Assembly: GCA_012840925.1 (NCBI GenBank)
Contig: DUVS01000019.1
Coordinates: forward strand, 1 to 64,000
Direction: 5' to 3'
DNA length: 64,000 nt
Source: Bacillota bacterium
GTDB taxonomy: Bacteria; Bacillota; Limnochordia; Darwinibacteriales; DTU012
The position numbers were made by a program, and so were the translations under genes. The notes beneath the pieces are model-generated. The model was not told the DNA's origin. It was given only the letters and a program-made list of their open reading frames with translations, and made no database searches. This document shows, one piece after another, positions 33,731 to 43,100 of the stretch. Positions within the stretch are counted from its first letter, which is position 1, and every line of letters starts with the position of its first letter.

Positions 33731-34715
33731 TGTAGGAATTCTTGGGTTGGGTAAAGCTGTGCCGGAACGTGTGTTGACGAACAAGGATCTTGAAGCATTG
33801 GTTGACACCAGCGATGAGTGGATTACAACCCGAACCGGGATTAAGCAGCGATACATTGCCGATCCGGACACTGCTGCATCTGATCTAGGCTACTTGGCAG
33901 CTGTGCAAGCTTTGGCCAATGCTCAAGTTCGGGCAGACGATATTGATCTGCTCATAGTGGCCACAACTACACCGGATATGCCTTTTCCAGCTACTGCATG
34001 TATCATTCAAGAACGGCTGAATGCCAAGAATGCCGCCGCTTTTGATGTTGCCGCTGCTTGCTCAGGATTCATGTACGGAATTGAGATAGGGCGGGCCATG
34101 TTGGCAGCAGGGTATCAGAAAGTGCTGGTAGTTGGTGTTGATGTCATTAGCCGCTTAATAGACTATGAAGATCGGAGTACCTGCGTCCTTTTCGGCGATG
34201 GAGCAGGTGCAGCCGTACTGGGATCAGTAGAGCCGGGTTTCGGATTCATTGCTTCTGAAATTGGAGCAGATGGGTCAGGTGCGATGCTGCTGCATGTACC
34301 GGCAGGCGGATCCCGAATTCCGGCTCAGGCAAAAAGTCTTGAAGCTAAACAGCACTATGTGAAAATGTGCGGCCGTGAAGTATATAAATTTGCAGTGCAG
34401 ATCATCTGTGACTCAACCGAGCGGGTCTTGCGCAAAGCAGGAGTCGCCGTTGATACCATTCGCTGGTTTGTGCCCCATCAGGCAAACGTACGGATTATTG
34501 AAGCGGCTGCGCAGCGTTTGCAAATTGCAGCAGACAGGATTTACGTCAATGTGGATCGCTATGGCAATACATCGGCAGCAAGTGTCCCTATTGCCTTGGC
34601 GGAACTGGCGCAGGCGGGATTGGTAGAGGATGGAGACCTGGTGCTGATGGTAGGATTTGGTGCGGGACTGACCTGGGGTTCAGCCCTTTTGCGTTGGGGA
34701 GGGTTCGAACGATGA
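33720..34715 (+). CDS. fabH: 3-oxoacyl-ACP synthase III FabH
   Basis: FabH condenses acyl-CoA with malonyl-ACP to start fatty acid synthesis. The catalytic triad is visible: Cys in VAAACSGFMYG, His in WFVPHQANVRII, and Asn in YGNTSAASVP. The product has 331 residues. The start is GTG 33720, overlapping the 3' end of plsX; GCGGGTGAA serves as a modest ribosome-binding site. The fabD ATG overlaps its stop. Confidence 0.95.
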   Translation: MNNNVGILGLGKAVPERVLTNKDLEALVDTSDEWITTRTGIKQRYIADPDTAASDLGYLAAVQALANAQVRADDIDLLIVATTTPDMPFPATACIIQERLNAKNAAAFDVAAACSGFMYGIEIGRAMLAAGYQKVLVVGVDVISRLIDYEDRSTCVLFGDGAGAAVLGSVEPGFGFIASEIGADGSGAMLLHVPAGGSRIPAQAKSLEAKQHYVKMCGREVYKFAVQIICDSTERVLRKAGVAVDTIRWFVPHQANVRIIEAAAQRLQIAADRIYVNVDRYGNTSAASVPIALAELAQAGLVEDGDLVLMVGFGAGLTWGSALLRWGGFER

Positions 34716-35581
34716 CTGCAGTTGCGTTTCCAGGCCAGGGAATACAGCATGTTGGTATGGCAGAGAATCACAATCCCATCCGGATCGAGTATTACACCAG
34801 GGCAAGTGCTGTTTTAGGTTATGATCTGCTGGAACTGTGTCAAATCGGGCCAATGGAACAGTTGTCCAATACCAGGTTTGCGCAGGTAGCAATCATGGTA
34901 ACCTGTATCAGCCACTGGGCGGTCTTAAGCCAAACAACACAGCCTCAATTACTGCTCGGGCACAGTCTCGGTGAAGTGACAGCTCTGGTGGCGTCCGGTG
35001 CCATTAGTTTTGAGGACGGAGTGCAGATAACCGCCAAGCGGGGAGAACTGATGGATGATTATGCCGGAGAAGGACAAATGGTGGCAGTTTTAGGCTTAGA
35101 TCTGGGAACAGTAGAGAAGATAGTAGAACAAGCATTCGGGTACGGTACGGTTACCATCGCCAACTATAACAGCCCTGGTCAGTTTGTACTTGCCGGTGAA
35201 CCGGGATCTGTTGACTATGCTAGTCGTCAAGCCCAGCAGCGAGGAGCAAGGAAGGTCGTCAAGCTGCAGGTAAACCGACCGTTTCATTCGCCTCTAATGC
35301 AGAAAGCTGCCGATCAATTTGCCATCTATCTACAGGGTTTTTCGTTTTCAGATCCGCTAATACCAGTGGTAAGCAATATTAACAGTGGCTTGATTACTAG
35401 CAAAGATCAGGTTAAAATGGAACTGGTCAACCAAATAACCAGTTCCGTACAGTGGATTGACAATATCCAAGCCATAGAACGGATGGGTATCGTCAGGTTT
35501 ATCGAAGTTGGTCCCGGAAATGTCTTGATTGGCCTTACAAAGAGAATCACCAAAAACATGGAACTAGTTTCTTATCCTTAG
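34712..35581 (+). CDS. fabD: Malonyl-CoA:ACP transacylase FabD
   Basis: FabD loads malonate on ACP. The active-site GHSLGE and the catalytic His in RPFHSPLM are present, as is the oxyanion-loop region AFPGQGIQHVG (Ile where Ser is common). With 289 residues it is about 20-25 shorter than B. subtilis FabD, mainly because the region after GMAENHN is trimmed. The start is ATG 34712, overlapping the fabH stop as ATGA, with GGGGAGGG upstream. Confidence 0.92.
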   Translation: MTAVAFPGQGIQHVGMAENHNPIRIEYYTRASAVLGYDLLELCQIGPMEQLSNTRFAQVAIMVTCISHWAVLSQTTQPQLLLGHSLGEVTALVASGAISFEDGVQITAKRGELMDDYAGEGQMVAVLGLDLGTVEKIVEQAFGYGTVTIANYNSPGQFVLAGEPGSVDYASRQAQQRGARKVVKLQVNRPFHSPLMQKAADQFAIYLQGFSFSDPLIPVVSNINSGLITSKDQVKMELVNQITSSVQWIDNIQAIERMGIVRFIEVGPGNVLIGLTKRITKNMELVSYP

Positions 35582-35605
35582 GAGGTTCCTGAAGAGGTGG
35601 ACGTG

Positions 35606-36328
35606 ATGAGTGAATTTACGAAAACAGCGATCGTTACTGGTGCCTCTCGAGGTATTGGTAAAGCTATCGCCTTGCGGTTGGCCGAAGCGGGAATGAATGT
35701 CGCAGTATGTGCCCGGAATGAGGCCATACTGTCCACATACAATGATTCGCGGATCATGCCGGTGATAGCAGACGTCAGTGACTTCAACCAGGTTGAAGAG
35801 CTAGTTAACCAAGTGCTGGAGCAGTTTGGCAGGATCGATGTAGTAGTCAATAATGCCGGAATCACTAGAGACAATCTGCTGATGCGTATGAGCAACGAAG
35901 AGTGGGAACAAGTGCTGCAGGTCAACTTGACCGGCACATTTTATGTTTGTCGGGCAGTGATTAGGCAGATGCTGAAGCAGCGCTACGGACGCATTGTCAA
36001 CATTGCATCGGTTGTAGGCGTCGCAGGGAACCCTGGACAGGCTAACTATGCAGCTGCGAAAGCGGGCATTATTGGATTGACCAAATCGTTGGCCAAAGAA
36101 GTTGCATCGCGACAAATATTAGTAAACGCCGTGGCTCCCGGGTATATTGATACTGACATGACACAGGTGTTAAGTGAGCAGCAGAAACAATCCATCGTTA
36201 ATCATATTCCACTCGGCAGAGTTGGCCAGGTGGGCGATGTGGCAGAATTGGTGCACTACTTGGTGTCCGATACAAATATGTACATTACAGGTCAAGTCAT
36301 CAATGTCGATGGCGGCCTGGTAATATAA
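35606..36328 (+). CDS. fabG: 3-oxoacyl-ACP reductase FabG
   Basis: This NADPH-dependent SDR reduces 3-oxoacyl-ACP in chain elongation. TGASRGIGKA binds the cofactor, NNAG is present, and the catalytic Ser-Tyr-Lys lie in IASVVGVAGNPGQANYAAAK. The 240 residues end with QVINVDGGLVI. The start is ATG 35606, eight bases after AGAGG; the in-frame GTG at 35597 is part of the ribosome-binding site. Confidence 0.95.
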   Translation: MSEFTKTAIVTGASRGIGKAIALRLAEAGMNVAVCARNEAILSTYNDSRIMPVIADVSDFNQVEELVNQVLEQFGRIDVVVNNAGITRDNLLMRMSNEEWEQVLQVNLTGTFYVCRAVIRQMLKQRYGRIVNIASVVGVAGNPGQANYAAAKAGIIGLTKSLAKEVASRQILVNAVAPGYIDTDMTQVLSEQQKQSIVNHIPLGRVGQVGDVAELVHYLVSDTNMYITGQVINVDGGLVI

Positions 36329-36355
36329 TCAGATGTGGCAAGGAGGTGACAGCGG

Positions 36356-36589
36356 ATGGAGATTTTGGATCGCGTCAGAGATATTCTGGTTGAGCAATTA
36401 GGGGTCAAACCTGAAGATGTGACATTAGAAGCATCTTTCCAGGATGATCTAGGTGCTGACTCTTTGGATGTTGTGGAGTTGGTGATGGCTTTTGAGGAGG
36501 AATTTGACATAAAGATTCCGGATGAGGATGCCGAAACCATAAACACGGTAGCCGATGCTGTTGAATACATCAAAAATCATACAAGTTAA
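36356..36589 (+). CDS. acpP: Acyl carrier protein
   Basis: The 77-residue acidic protein has the phosphopantetheine site in [18 protein letters not shown]. The start is ATG 36356 after AAGGAGGTG. A terminator-like hairpin follows before fabF, which may adjust the ratio of ACP to elongation enzymes. Confidence 0.97.
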   Translation: MEILDRVRDILVEQLGVKPEDVTLEASFQDDLGADSLDVVELVMAFEEEFDIKIPDEDAETINTVADAVEYIKNHTS

Positions 36590-36598
36590 TGCAATATT

Positions 36599-36630
36599 GA
36601 GACCCCTAGGTAAGCTAGGGTCTCATTTTT
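36599..36630 (+). terminator. Intrinsic terminator or attenuator between acpP and fabF
   Basis: GAGACCCCTAG (36599-36609) pairs with CTAGGGTCTC (36615-36624, one bulged C) around GTAAG, followed by ATTTTT. Genes on both sides belong to one pathway, so partial termination is likely. Confidence 0.8.
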
Positions 36631-36651
36631 CGTATTCTGTGAGGTGGAATC

Positions 36652-37887
36652 ATGGAACGGAGAGTTGTTGTTACGGGAATTGGCGTAATTTCTCCTTTAG
36701 GCAAGAAAGATCAATTGTGGGAGAATTTGCTTAAAGGTGTCAGTGGTGTAGGTAGAGTAACCCGTTTTGATGCATCTGAGTATCCAGTCCAAATAGCAGC
36801 CGAGGTTAAAGATTTCGATCCTGCTGAATATCTGGAGCCTAAAGAAATCAGACGGATGGACTTGTTCTGTCAATATGCTGTTGCTGCAGCGATCCAAAGC
36901 CTGATGGATGCAGAGCTGAAGATAACTGAGGAAAATGCTCATCGCGTTGGTGTGTTGATTGGTTCGGGCATTGGCGGAGTCAACACAATTGAGAAACAGG
37001 CACAGGTCTTAAGGGAGAAGGGGGTTGGAAAAGTCAGCCCTTTTCTGGTACCGATGCTGATTCCCGATATGGCCAGTGGGCAGACAGCAATCATTACCGG
37101 CGCCAAGGGGCCAAATTCCTGCACTGTTACTGCTTGCGCATCAGGGACTCATTCCATTGGTGATGCTTTTCGGATTATTGCCCGAGGCAATGCCGATGTA
37201 ATGATGGCCGGTGGAGCGGAAGCGGGAGTAACTCCTTTGTCTATGGCAGGTTTTATTGCCGCCAGAGCTTTGTCCACTCGTAACGACGCGCCTGAACGAG
37301 CCAGCCGCCCATTTGATCTGGAACGTGATGGATTTGTAATGGGTGAAGGTGCTTGTGTGTTATTACTGGAAGAACTGAGCCATGCTAATGCCCGTGGTGC
37401 CAGGATCTATTGCGAGCTGATTGGTTATGGTGCCAGCGGTGACGCCTATCATATGACTTCGCCAGCGCCGGAACATGAAGGGGCTCAGCGGGCTATGAAG
37501 GAGGCACTTGCTGACGCAGAAATCACCATCGATGATGTAGGTTATATCAATGCCCACGGCACGAGCACTAAATACAATGACTATTATGAAACACTGGCAA
37601 TCAAGAAGGTATTTGGCGAACGGGCTTACCAGATCCCAATCAGTAGTACCAAAGCGTTGACCGGGCATCTTCTGGGAGCATCAGGAGCTTTGGAAGCTGG
37701 AATATGTGCGCTTACCCTAAAGAATCAGGTCATCCCAGGCACTTACAACCTTGAAAATCCGGATCCTGAGTGTGATCTTGATTATGTTCCCAATCAATTG
37801 CGAAAGGCTGATCTAGAGGTGGCACTCAACAATTCGTTTGGTTTTGGCGGTCATAATGCAGTGCTGGTAATGCGGCGATGGGGTTGA
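36652..37887 (+). CDS. fabF: 3-oxoacyl-ACP synthase II FabF
   Basis: FabF elongates acyl-ACP with malonyl-ACP. The catalytic Cys is in VTACASGTHSIGDA, and the two His are in NAHGTSTKYND and LTGHLLGASGA. The protein begins MERRVVVTGIGVISPLG and has 411 residues. GAGGTGG lies before the ATG. rnc follows after four bases. Confidence 0.96.
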   Translation: MERRVVVTGIGVISPLGKKDQLWENLLKGVSGVGRVTRFDASEYPVQIAAEVKDFDPAEYLEPKEIRRMDLFCQYAVAAAIQSLMDAELKITEENAHRVGVLIGSGIGGVNTIEKQAQVLREKGVGKVSPFLVPMLIPDMASGQTAIITGAKGPNSCTVTACASGTHSIGDAFRIIARGNADVMMAGGAEAGVTPLSMAGFIAARALSTRNDAPERASRPFDLERDGFVMGEGACVLLLEELSHANARGARIYCELIGYGASGDAYHMTSPAPEHEGAQRAMKEALADAEITIDDVGYINAHGTSTKYNDYYETLAIKKVFGERAYQIPISSTKALTGHLLGASGALEAGICALTLKNQVIPGTYNLENPDPECDLDYVPNQLRKADLEVALNNSFGFGGHNAVLVMRRWG

Positions 37888-37891
37888 TATC

Positions 37892-38590
37892 ATGGAGAAA
37901 CAACATGCCTTGTCCAGACTGGAGAATAATCTGAACTACAAGTTCAAGGAGCTCGGCCTGTTGGAGCTGGCATTAACCCATCGTTCGTGCTGCCCGGGAG
38001 AGCCTACCGGCAATAACGAAAGGTTGGAGTTCCTTGGCGATGCGGTACTGCAGATCATTGTCAGTGATCATTTATACCATCAATATTTTGATTTCGCAGA
38101 AGGCCGGCTTGCCAAGATACGGGCTTTCCTGGTCAGCCAGCCCACTCTGGCCTCCCATGCCCGCAGGCTTGAGTTGGACAAGTATATGAAAGTGGGCAGG
38201 AGTGAAACACTTAGTCGTGCCTTCGAGAGAGATTCACTGCTTTGTGATGTTTATGAAGCAGTGATCGGTGCCATATACCTTGACTCAGATTTGGAGACAG
38301 TAAGGCCTATAATCTTAAGGCACCTTTCATGGATTGACGGTGAACATCTTGAAGAACAGCTGCCGATCATTGATGCCAAAAGCACTCTTCAGGAGCGTTT
38401 CCAACAAAGCGGCCAGGATTTGCCTACATATTATCTGGCTCAAGAGCACGGGCCGGATCACGCCAAGGAATTTGTGATGGAAGTCGTTTTCGGAAATAAA
38501 GTATTAGGCAGAGGTGTGGGAAGGACAAAAAAAGAAGCTGCTCAAAATGCAGCCAGGGCAGCTCTTGCCAACCTCGATCCTCAAGAATGA
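37892..38590 (+). CDS. rnc: Ribonuclease III
   Basis: RNase III cleaves double-stranded RNA, including rRNA precursors. The signature NERLEFLGDAVLQIIVSD and the acidic DVYEAVIGAIYLD site are present, followed by a C-terminal dsRNA-binding domain (about 160-230) with GVGRTKKEAAQNAARAALA. The product has 232 residues. Its end overlaps by ten bases the convergent minus-strand regulator. In B. subtilis smc follows directly; here two genes are inserted. Confidence 0.95.
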   Translation: MEKQHALSRLENNLNYKFKELGLLELALTHRSCCPGEPTGNNERLEFLGDAVLQIIVSDHLYHQYFDFAEGRLAKIRAFLVSQPTLASHARRLELDKYMKVGRSETLSRAFERDSLLCDVYEAVIGAIYLDSDLETVRPIILRHLSWIDGEHLEEQLPIIDAKSTLQERFQQSGQDLPTYYLAQEHGPDHAKEFVMEVVFGNKVLGRGVGRTKKEAAQNAARAALANLDPQE

Positions 38591-39162
38591 GACCAGTTGC
38601 GCCAAAGCTGGATGATTTGACCTATCTCGCTAAGCCCAGTGCGGGGGATGGGATTGAGGGTATTGACGTGCAAGAGCTTATTATTACCGTCTCGCCGTCC
38701 AATCATATAAGTGCGCCCTTTTCTTAGTAAAATCCAGGTGGAAGCATTTTTACCAATCGTAGTGTTTACAACGATTAAGTCTCCCTGAATGAACCACGGC
38801 GCAAACTCGTTTGTTTCCACATTAAAGGCAAATAACCCTTCCGGATTGGGGACGTGGTGAAACAGATAGACCCAATTGTGTGGCTTCTCAGTTTTCCTCT
38901 GGTTCCATGGCCTAACCGGGACTTTGACTAAGAACTTGCTTTCACCATTTTGGATTACAGAAAAACCCTCAAGGCAGTCAGTGTGTTCCTTCAAAACAGC
39001 CTGTTTAAAATCTCCGATTCCGTGATAGTTCGCCTTGTTCAGCCAGTAGTAGACCGACTTATTGTCAGCGAATTTCAGGTTATTGGCGATTTCACGTACG
39101 GTGATGTTCGGGTTTTCCCGGATTAAAGCTGCCATGTATGCCAGGGTTTCATTCAGCTGCAA
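38581..39162 (-). CDS. HTH regulator with S24/LexA-like domain lacking catalytic residues
   Basis: The N-terminal 55 residues form a helix-turn-helix (ITVREIANNLKFADNKSVYYW). The C-terminal part (about 105-190) has the look of the LexA/S24 fold: FAFNVETNEFAPWFIQGDLIVVN, then ILLRKGRTYMIGRR. In LexA a Ser precedes Met in the first segment and a Lys lies in the second; here Asn-Glu-Phe and Ile occupy those places, so self-cleavage is not expected. The start is probably TTG 39162 after GGGTGGG, with TTG 39189 as alternative. It is divergent from the sigma-factor gene and may control it. The exact target is unknown. Confidence 0.6.
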   Translation of the reverse strand: MQLNETLAYMAALIRENPNITVREIANNLKFADNKSVYYWLNKANYHGIGDFKQAVLKEHTDCLEGFSVIQNGESKFLVKVPVRPWNQRKTEKPHNWVYLFHHVPNPEGLFAFNVETNEFAPWFIQGDLIVVNTTIGKNASTWILLRKGRTYMIGRRDGNNKLLHVNTLNPIPRTGLSEIGQIIQLWRNWSHS

Positions 39163-39277
39163 AGCATTTCCCACCCATCTTATGAGCAATGGTGCGCATT
39201 TAATGTAATGTTATCATCTTAGGGCGGAAAACCTTTACATAGATCATGGATATATTTGCAATATCGTGCCTGTTTGC

Positions 39278-39308
39278 GCCATATTTACCATACGTTATGG
39301 AAAATGGC
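39278..39308 (+). promoter_or_regulatory. Imperfect palindrome between the regulator and sigma-factor genes
   Basis: GCCATATTTACCATA (39278-39292) and TTATGGAAAATGGC (39295-39308) are near-inverted copies around CG. It lies in the 239-bp divergent region and is a possible operator for the S24-like regulator. I see no clear sigma-A promoter in this region. Confidence 0.45.
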
Positions 39309-39401
39309 GGCTGACGGTACAGCAGAAATTAGCATAACTTGAGTTTCTCCTCATATAGATAGTAACAAAGACATGCCATTAAGCTCTTGGGAGGAGAAAC
39401 A

Positions 39402-40106
39402 ATGGGAAAGGCGAAATCCAATGGGGACTCAAACCAGCAAAAGGACTACAGCCTGATCGCCCGGATTCGTCTTGGCGATCAAGAAGCCAAAGAGAAGCTG
39501 GTCCTCAAATATATACCCATGGTTAAACATATTGTCCGCAATTACTACGCCAGTTTTCTTGATTTTGACGACCTGATGCAAGAGGGTGTAATCGGTCTTT
39601 TACACGCCATTGATGAATACAAACCAGATCAGTATGATGTCAAATTCAGTTCCTTTGCTTATATCTGTATCATCCGCAAGATCTACAATGTGATTAAACA
39701 GACTACCGGCAACAAACACAAGGCGCTCAATGATGCTTTGTCGCTGCAATCCCATCTTGGCGGCGACGACTCGCGGATCATTCTTGACCTAATCAGTGCC
39801 GAAGATTCCCTGGTGGATCCTGAGAGGATGATTGAAGAGAAATTCGTCTTTCAGTACCTGGACCGGGTTTTGGTCAATCATTTGTCACTGCTGGAATACT
39901 CTGTAATAATGATGCTGTTAAGCGGTTACTCCTGCGGTGAAATTGAAGAAGCAATCGGTGTAGGAGCCAAAGTCATCGATAATGCCCGGACCCGAGTGAA
40001 AACCAAGCTGCGCAAGTTAATCGCGGAATACGGTTCACTGTTAAACCCGCAGGTTCCATTGGCGGTTCGCAAACGGAAAGATTTATATCTGAAACTGGGG
40101 GGATAA
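39402..40106 (+). CDS. SigH (Spo0H)-like RNA polymerase sigma factor
   Basis: The 234-residue sigma-70 family protein has region 2 (VKHIVRNYYASFLDFDDLMQEGVIGLLHAI, then FSSFAYICIIRKIYNVIKQT) and region 4 (LEYSVIMMLLSGYSCGEIEEAI, then VIDNARTRVKTKLRKLI). The intervening KHKALNDALSLQSHL and SLVDPERMI are characteristic of SigH. SigH drives early stationary-phase and sporulation genes. The usual sigH locus is near rpmG-secE, so this may be a paralogue. A basic tail of about 20 residues follows region 4. The start is ATG 40402-equivalent at 39402 after GGGAGGAG. Its stop lies inside a terminator. Confidence 0.85.
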   Translation: MGKAKSNGDSNQQKDYSLIARIRLGDQEAKEKLVLKYIPMVKHIVRNYYASFLDFDDLMQEGVIGLLHAIDEYKPDQYDVKFSSFAYICIIRKIYNVIKQTTGNKHKALNDALSLQSHLGGDDSRIILDLISAEDSLVDPERMIEEKFVFQYLDRVLVNHLSLLEYSVIMMLLSGYSCGEIEEAIGVGAKVIDNARTRVKTKLRKLIAEYGSLLNPQVPLAVRKRKDLYLKLGG

Positions 40107-40119
40107 TCCTCCAGTTTTT
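40092..40119 (+). terminator. Intrinsic terminator after the sigma-factor gene
   Basis: AAACTGGGGG (40092-40101) pairs with CCTCCAGTTT (40108-40117, one G-T pair) around GATAAT, with T continuing to 40119. Confidence 0.85.
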
Positions 40120-40183
40120 ATCAATATTGGTCAATTTTATGGTACAATATTTAAAGTGATCAATATCTTCACTGGAGGTTATT

Positions 40184-43100
40184 ATGCGCTTAAAACGGCT
40201 GGAATTGGTTGGGTTTAAGTCTTTTGCCAATAGAGTTGCATTGGATTTCGGCGATGGGATTACGGCCATCGTTGGCCCCAATGGCTCAGGAAAAAGTAAT
40301 ATTTCTGATGCTATAAGGTGGGTTCTGGGCGAGCAAAGCATCAAGAGTCTCCGCGGTGCCAAGCTCGAAGATGTAATCTTTGCCGGCAGCGATGGTAAAA
40401 AACCTCTCGGTATGGCTGAGGTACAGTTGACTTTAGACAACGGTGATGGATTCTTGCCTGTCGAATACAGTGAAGTGACCATAACCAGGCGTGTTTATCG
40501 TTCGGGTGAAAGTGAGTTTCTGATCAATCGCCAACCCTGCCGTTTGCGTGACATCCAGGATCTATTCACCGATACGGGATTGGGGCGAGAAGGATATGCC
40601 ATCATCGGCCAAGGCCAGGTTGACGCCATTCTCAGTGTCAATCCCCAGGATCGGCGTTTTATTTTGGAAGAGACTGCCGGGACCATTAAATACCGCCAGC
40701 GAAAGGAACAGGCTCAAAAGAAAATAGCCCAAACTGAATATGATTTGGTTCGGGTATGCGATCTTCTTTCCGAACTGAAAGAACAGTTAATCCCTTTGGA
40801 GATCCAGGCCAAAAAGGCCAGGGAATATCAGAATTTGTCAGCCGAACTCGAGACTGTATTTTTGGACAAAACTGCCTTAAAACTTCATGACTTAACCATA
40901 AGGAAGGAGCGTCACACCAAGGCGTTGGACGAATGCCACAAAGATGCGGAGAAGTTGAGCAGCGAGTATGAAGCATTGGAGCAATCTTTCCTGACGGACC
41001 AGGAACAACTGTCTCAGCTTGAACAAACCCTTGATACGAGGCAGCAAGAACTTACCGTGCTTAACGAACAAATTAACCAGGCGATGCAGGCGATCGGGTT
41101 GATTGATGAACGATTGACCCATAACCAGCTCAACCAGGAACAGCGTCTCAAATCGAAAAGCAGCCATGTTGGTCAGATCGAGATGCTCAGGCTGAAGCTG
41201 GAAGACCTCAGCACTGAATTGAATTTAAGGCAGGAACAATATCAAGAACTGGAACAAAGCGTGTCTGAAGCCGTACAGCTGGTAGATCAAAAGCGGGACA
41301 TGCTTCAGAGGCAGCGCTGTGAGCTTGAGGCAGCAAAAAGCTCATTTATTGAGTTTGTCCGTGAATTGGCTGATGCCCGGAATTATGGTTTGAGTTACCA
41401 ACAGCAGATGCAACAGCTAAAACAGCAGATCGAGTTTGCAGTCAGGGAGTCAAAACAGTTTGAACGGGCGTTGGAAGACCAGCGCAAGTCGCAGACAGAG
41501 TTGGCGAAACGGCATGATCAACTAAACCAGCAAGAACTGGAGTGCGAACAACAGCTTGCCGTTTTGAGCAGGGATTACCAAAGGATCGAACAGGACCTGG
41601 AACACGTAGCCCGTACAGAAAGAACATATACCAACAGATTCCAACAGGCCACATCACGCCTGCAGGCATTACAAGAATTGGAGAAGGAATACGAGGGTTA
41701 CAGCTTCAGTGTACGCCGTTTGATGCAGGCAAATAAAACTGATTTTAGGATTTTGGGTACAGTGGCGGAAGTGATTACTGTCCCTCCAGGTTTGGAAACT
41801 GCGATTGAAGTTGCTCTAGGCCAAGGCCTGCAGTATCTGATCACTCCAGAGGAAACCGACGCCAAACTGGCCATTGAATGGTTGAAAAAACATCAAGCTG
41901 GACGCTGTACGTTCTTACCATTGAATAATGTCAGAGAAAGTTCCTTTCCCGCTGACTACCAAAGGTTCTGGCAGGAGGAAGGCTGCTTGGGGCCTGCTGT
42001 TGATTTGGTGAAATTTGACCCCATGTTTACACCAGCCTTGTCTGCTCTATTGGGCAGAGTTGTAGTTGTAAAGGATTTGGACACCGCCCTTCTCATGCAG
42101 CGAAAGATTAAAAGCTTTAACCGGATCGTTACTTTGTCAGGAGAAGTTGTGATGCCTAATGGTTCCCTGACTGGAGGCAGCCTCAACCAGAAGTCATCCG
42201 GATTGCTGGCTCGCAAGAATGAGATTGTCCGCTTGGAGCAAGAACGAGCAGATTTTCAAGCCCAAATTGATCGGATCCTGGAAACAAAAGCCAAACTGGA
42301 AGATGAGCTTGTTAAGGTGAAAACCGAACAAGAGCAAACCAGAGGACTGCTCTATCAAGTGAAACTGGACATTCAGGCAGCTGAATCGGAATTGGACAAA
42401 TTCCAAGCGGAACAGAATCGACTGTCTCAGCTCTTAGATGCCAGGTTAAAACAGGTGCATGAATATGAAACAACAATCAGAGAGTTGGAGCAACAGGCTG
42501 CGGCTGCTGGTGATACCATTACTTCAATGGAGCAAGAAGAGATCAGCAAGAGGGAGAGAATCCATCGGCTGGAGGAAGCTATTGCCATTCTCGAACAGGA
42601 ACTCAACGAGGCTTCGACAGGATTTACCAATCAGAAAGTCGCCCTGACTGGTGCGGCTGCTGAGGTTAAGCGAGTTGAGGAGCAAAAACAGGTTATTACC
42701 GAGCAAATTCGTTCCAATGAGGCAGCGCTCGTAGAAATAGAGAACGCTTTAGAGGAACTGGAACTGCAGCGTTCCCAGCTGCAGCTTGAACAAGCGCAGT
42801 ATCAAGAGCAGCAAGTGCAGTTGCGTAAAGAAAGGGAAAGATTGATTGATCAGATAACTGCCGAGAAAGATGTCCGTTCCCAGCTTCAAGAGCAAGTCAA
42901 ACAACACAATCATCAGTTGAAATCCTTGCAGACACGCATCGGGCGTATTGATAAGAACATATATAACCACCGGCTTGAGTTGGATCGTATCGATTTGGAA
43001 TTGCGGCGTATTGATGAAGATTTGCTGGAAAGAGAGCTTAATCGGAGCGATGTTGCCATCCGGGATGTGGCTTCCAGTCTGGAGCAGCTGTTGGAGAATG

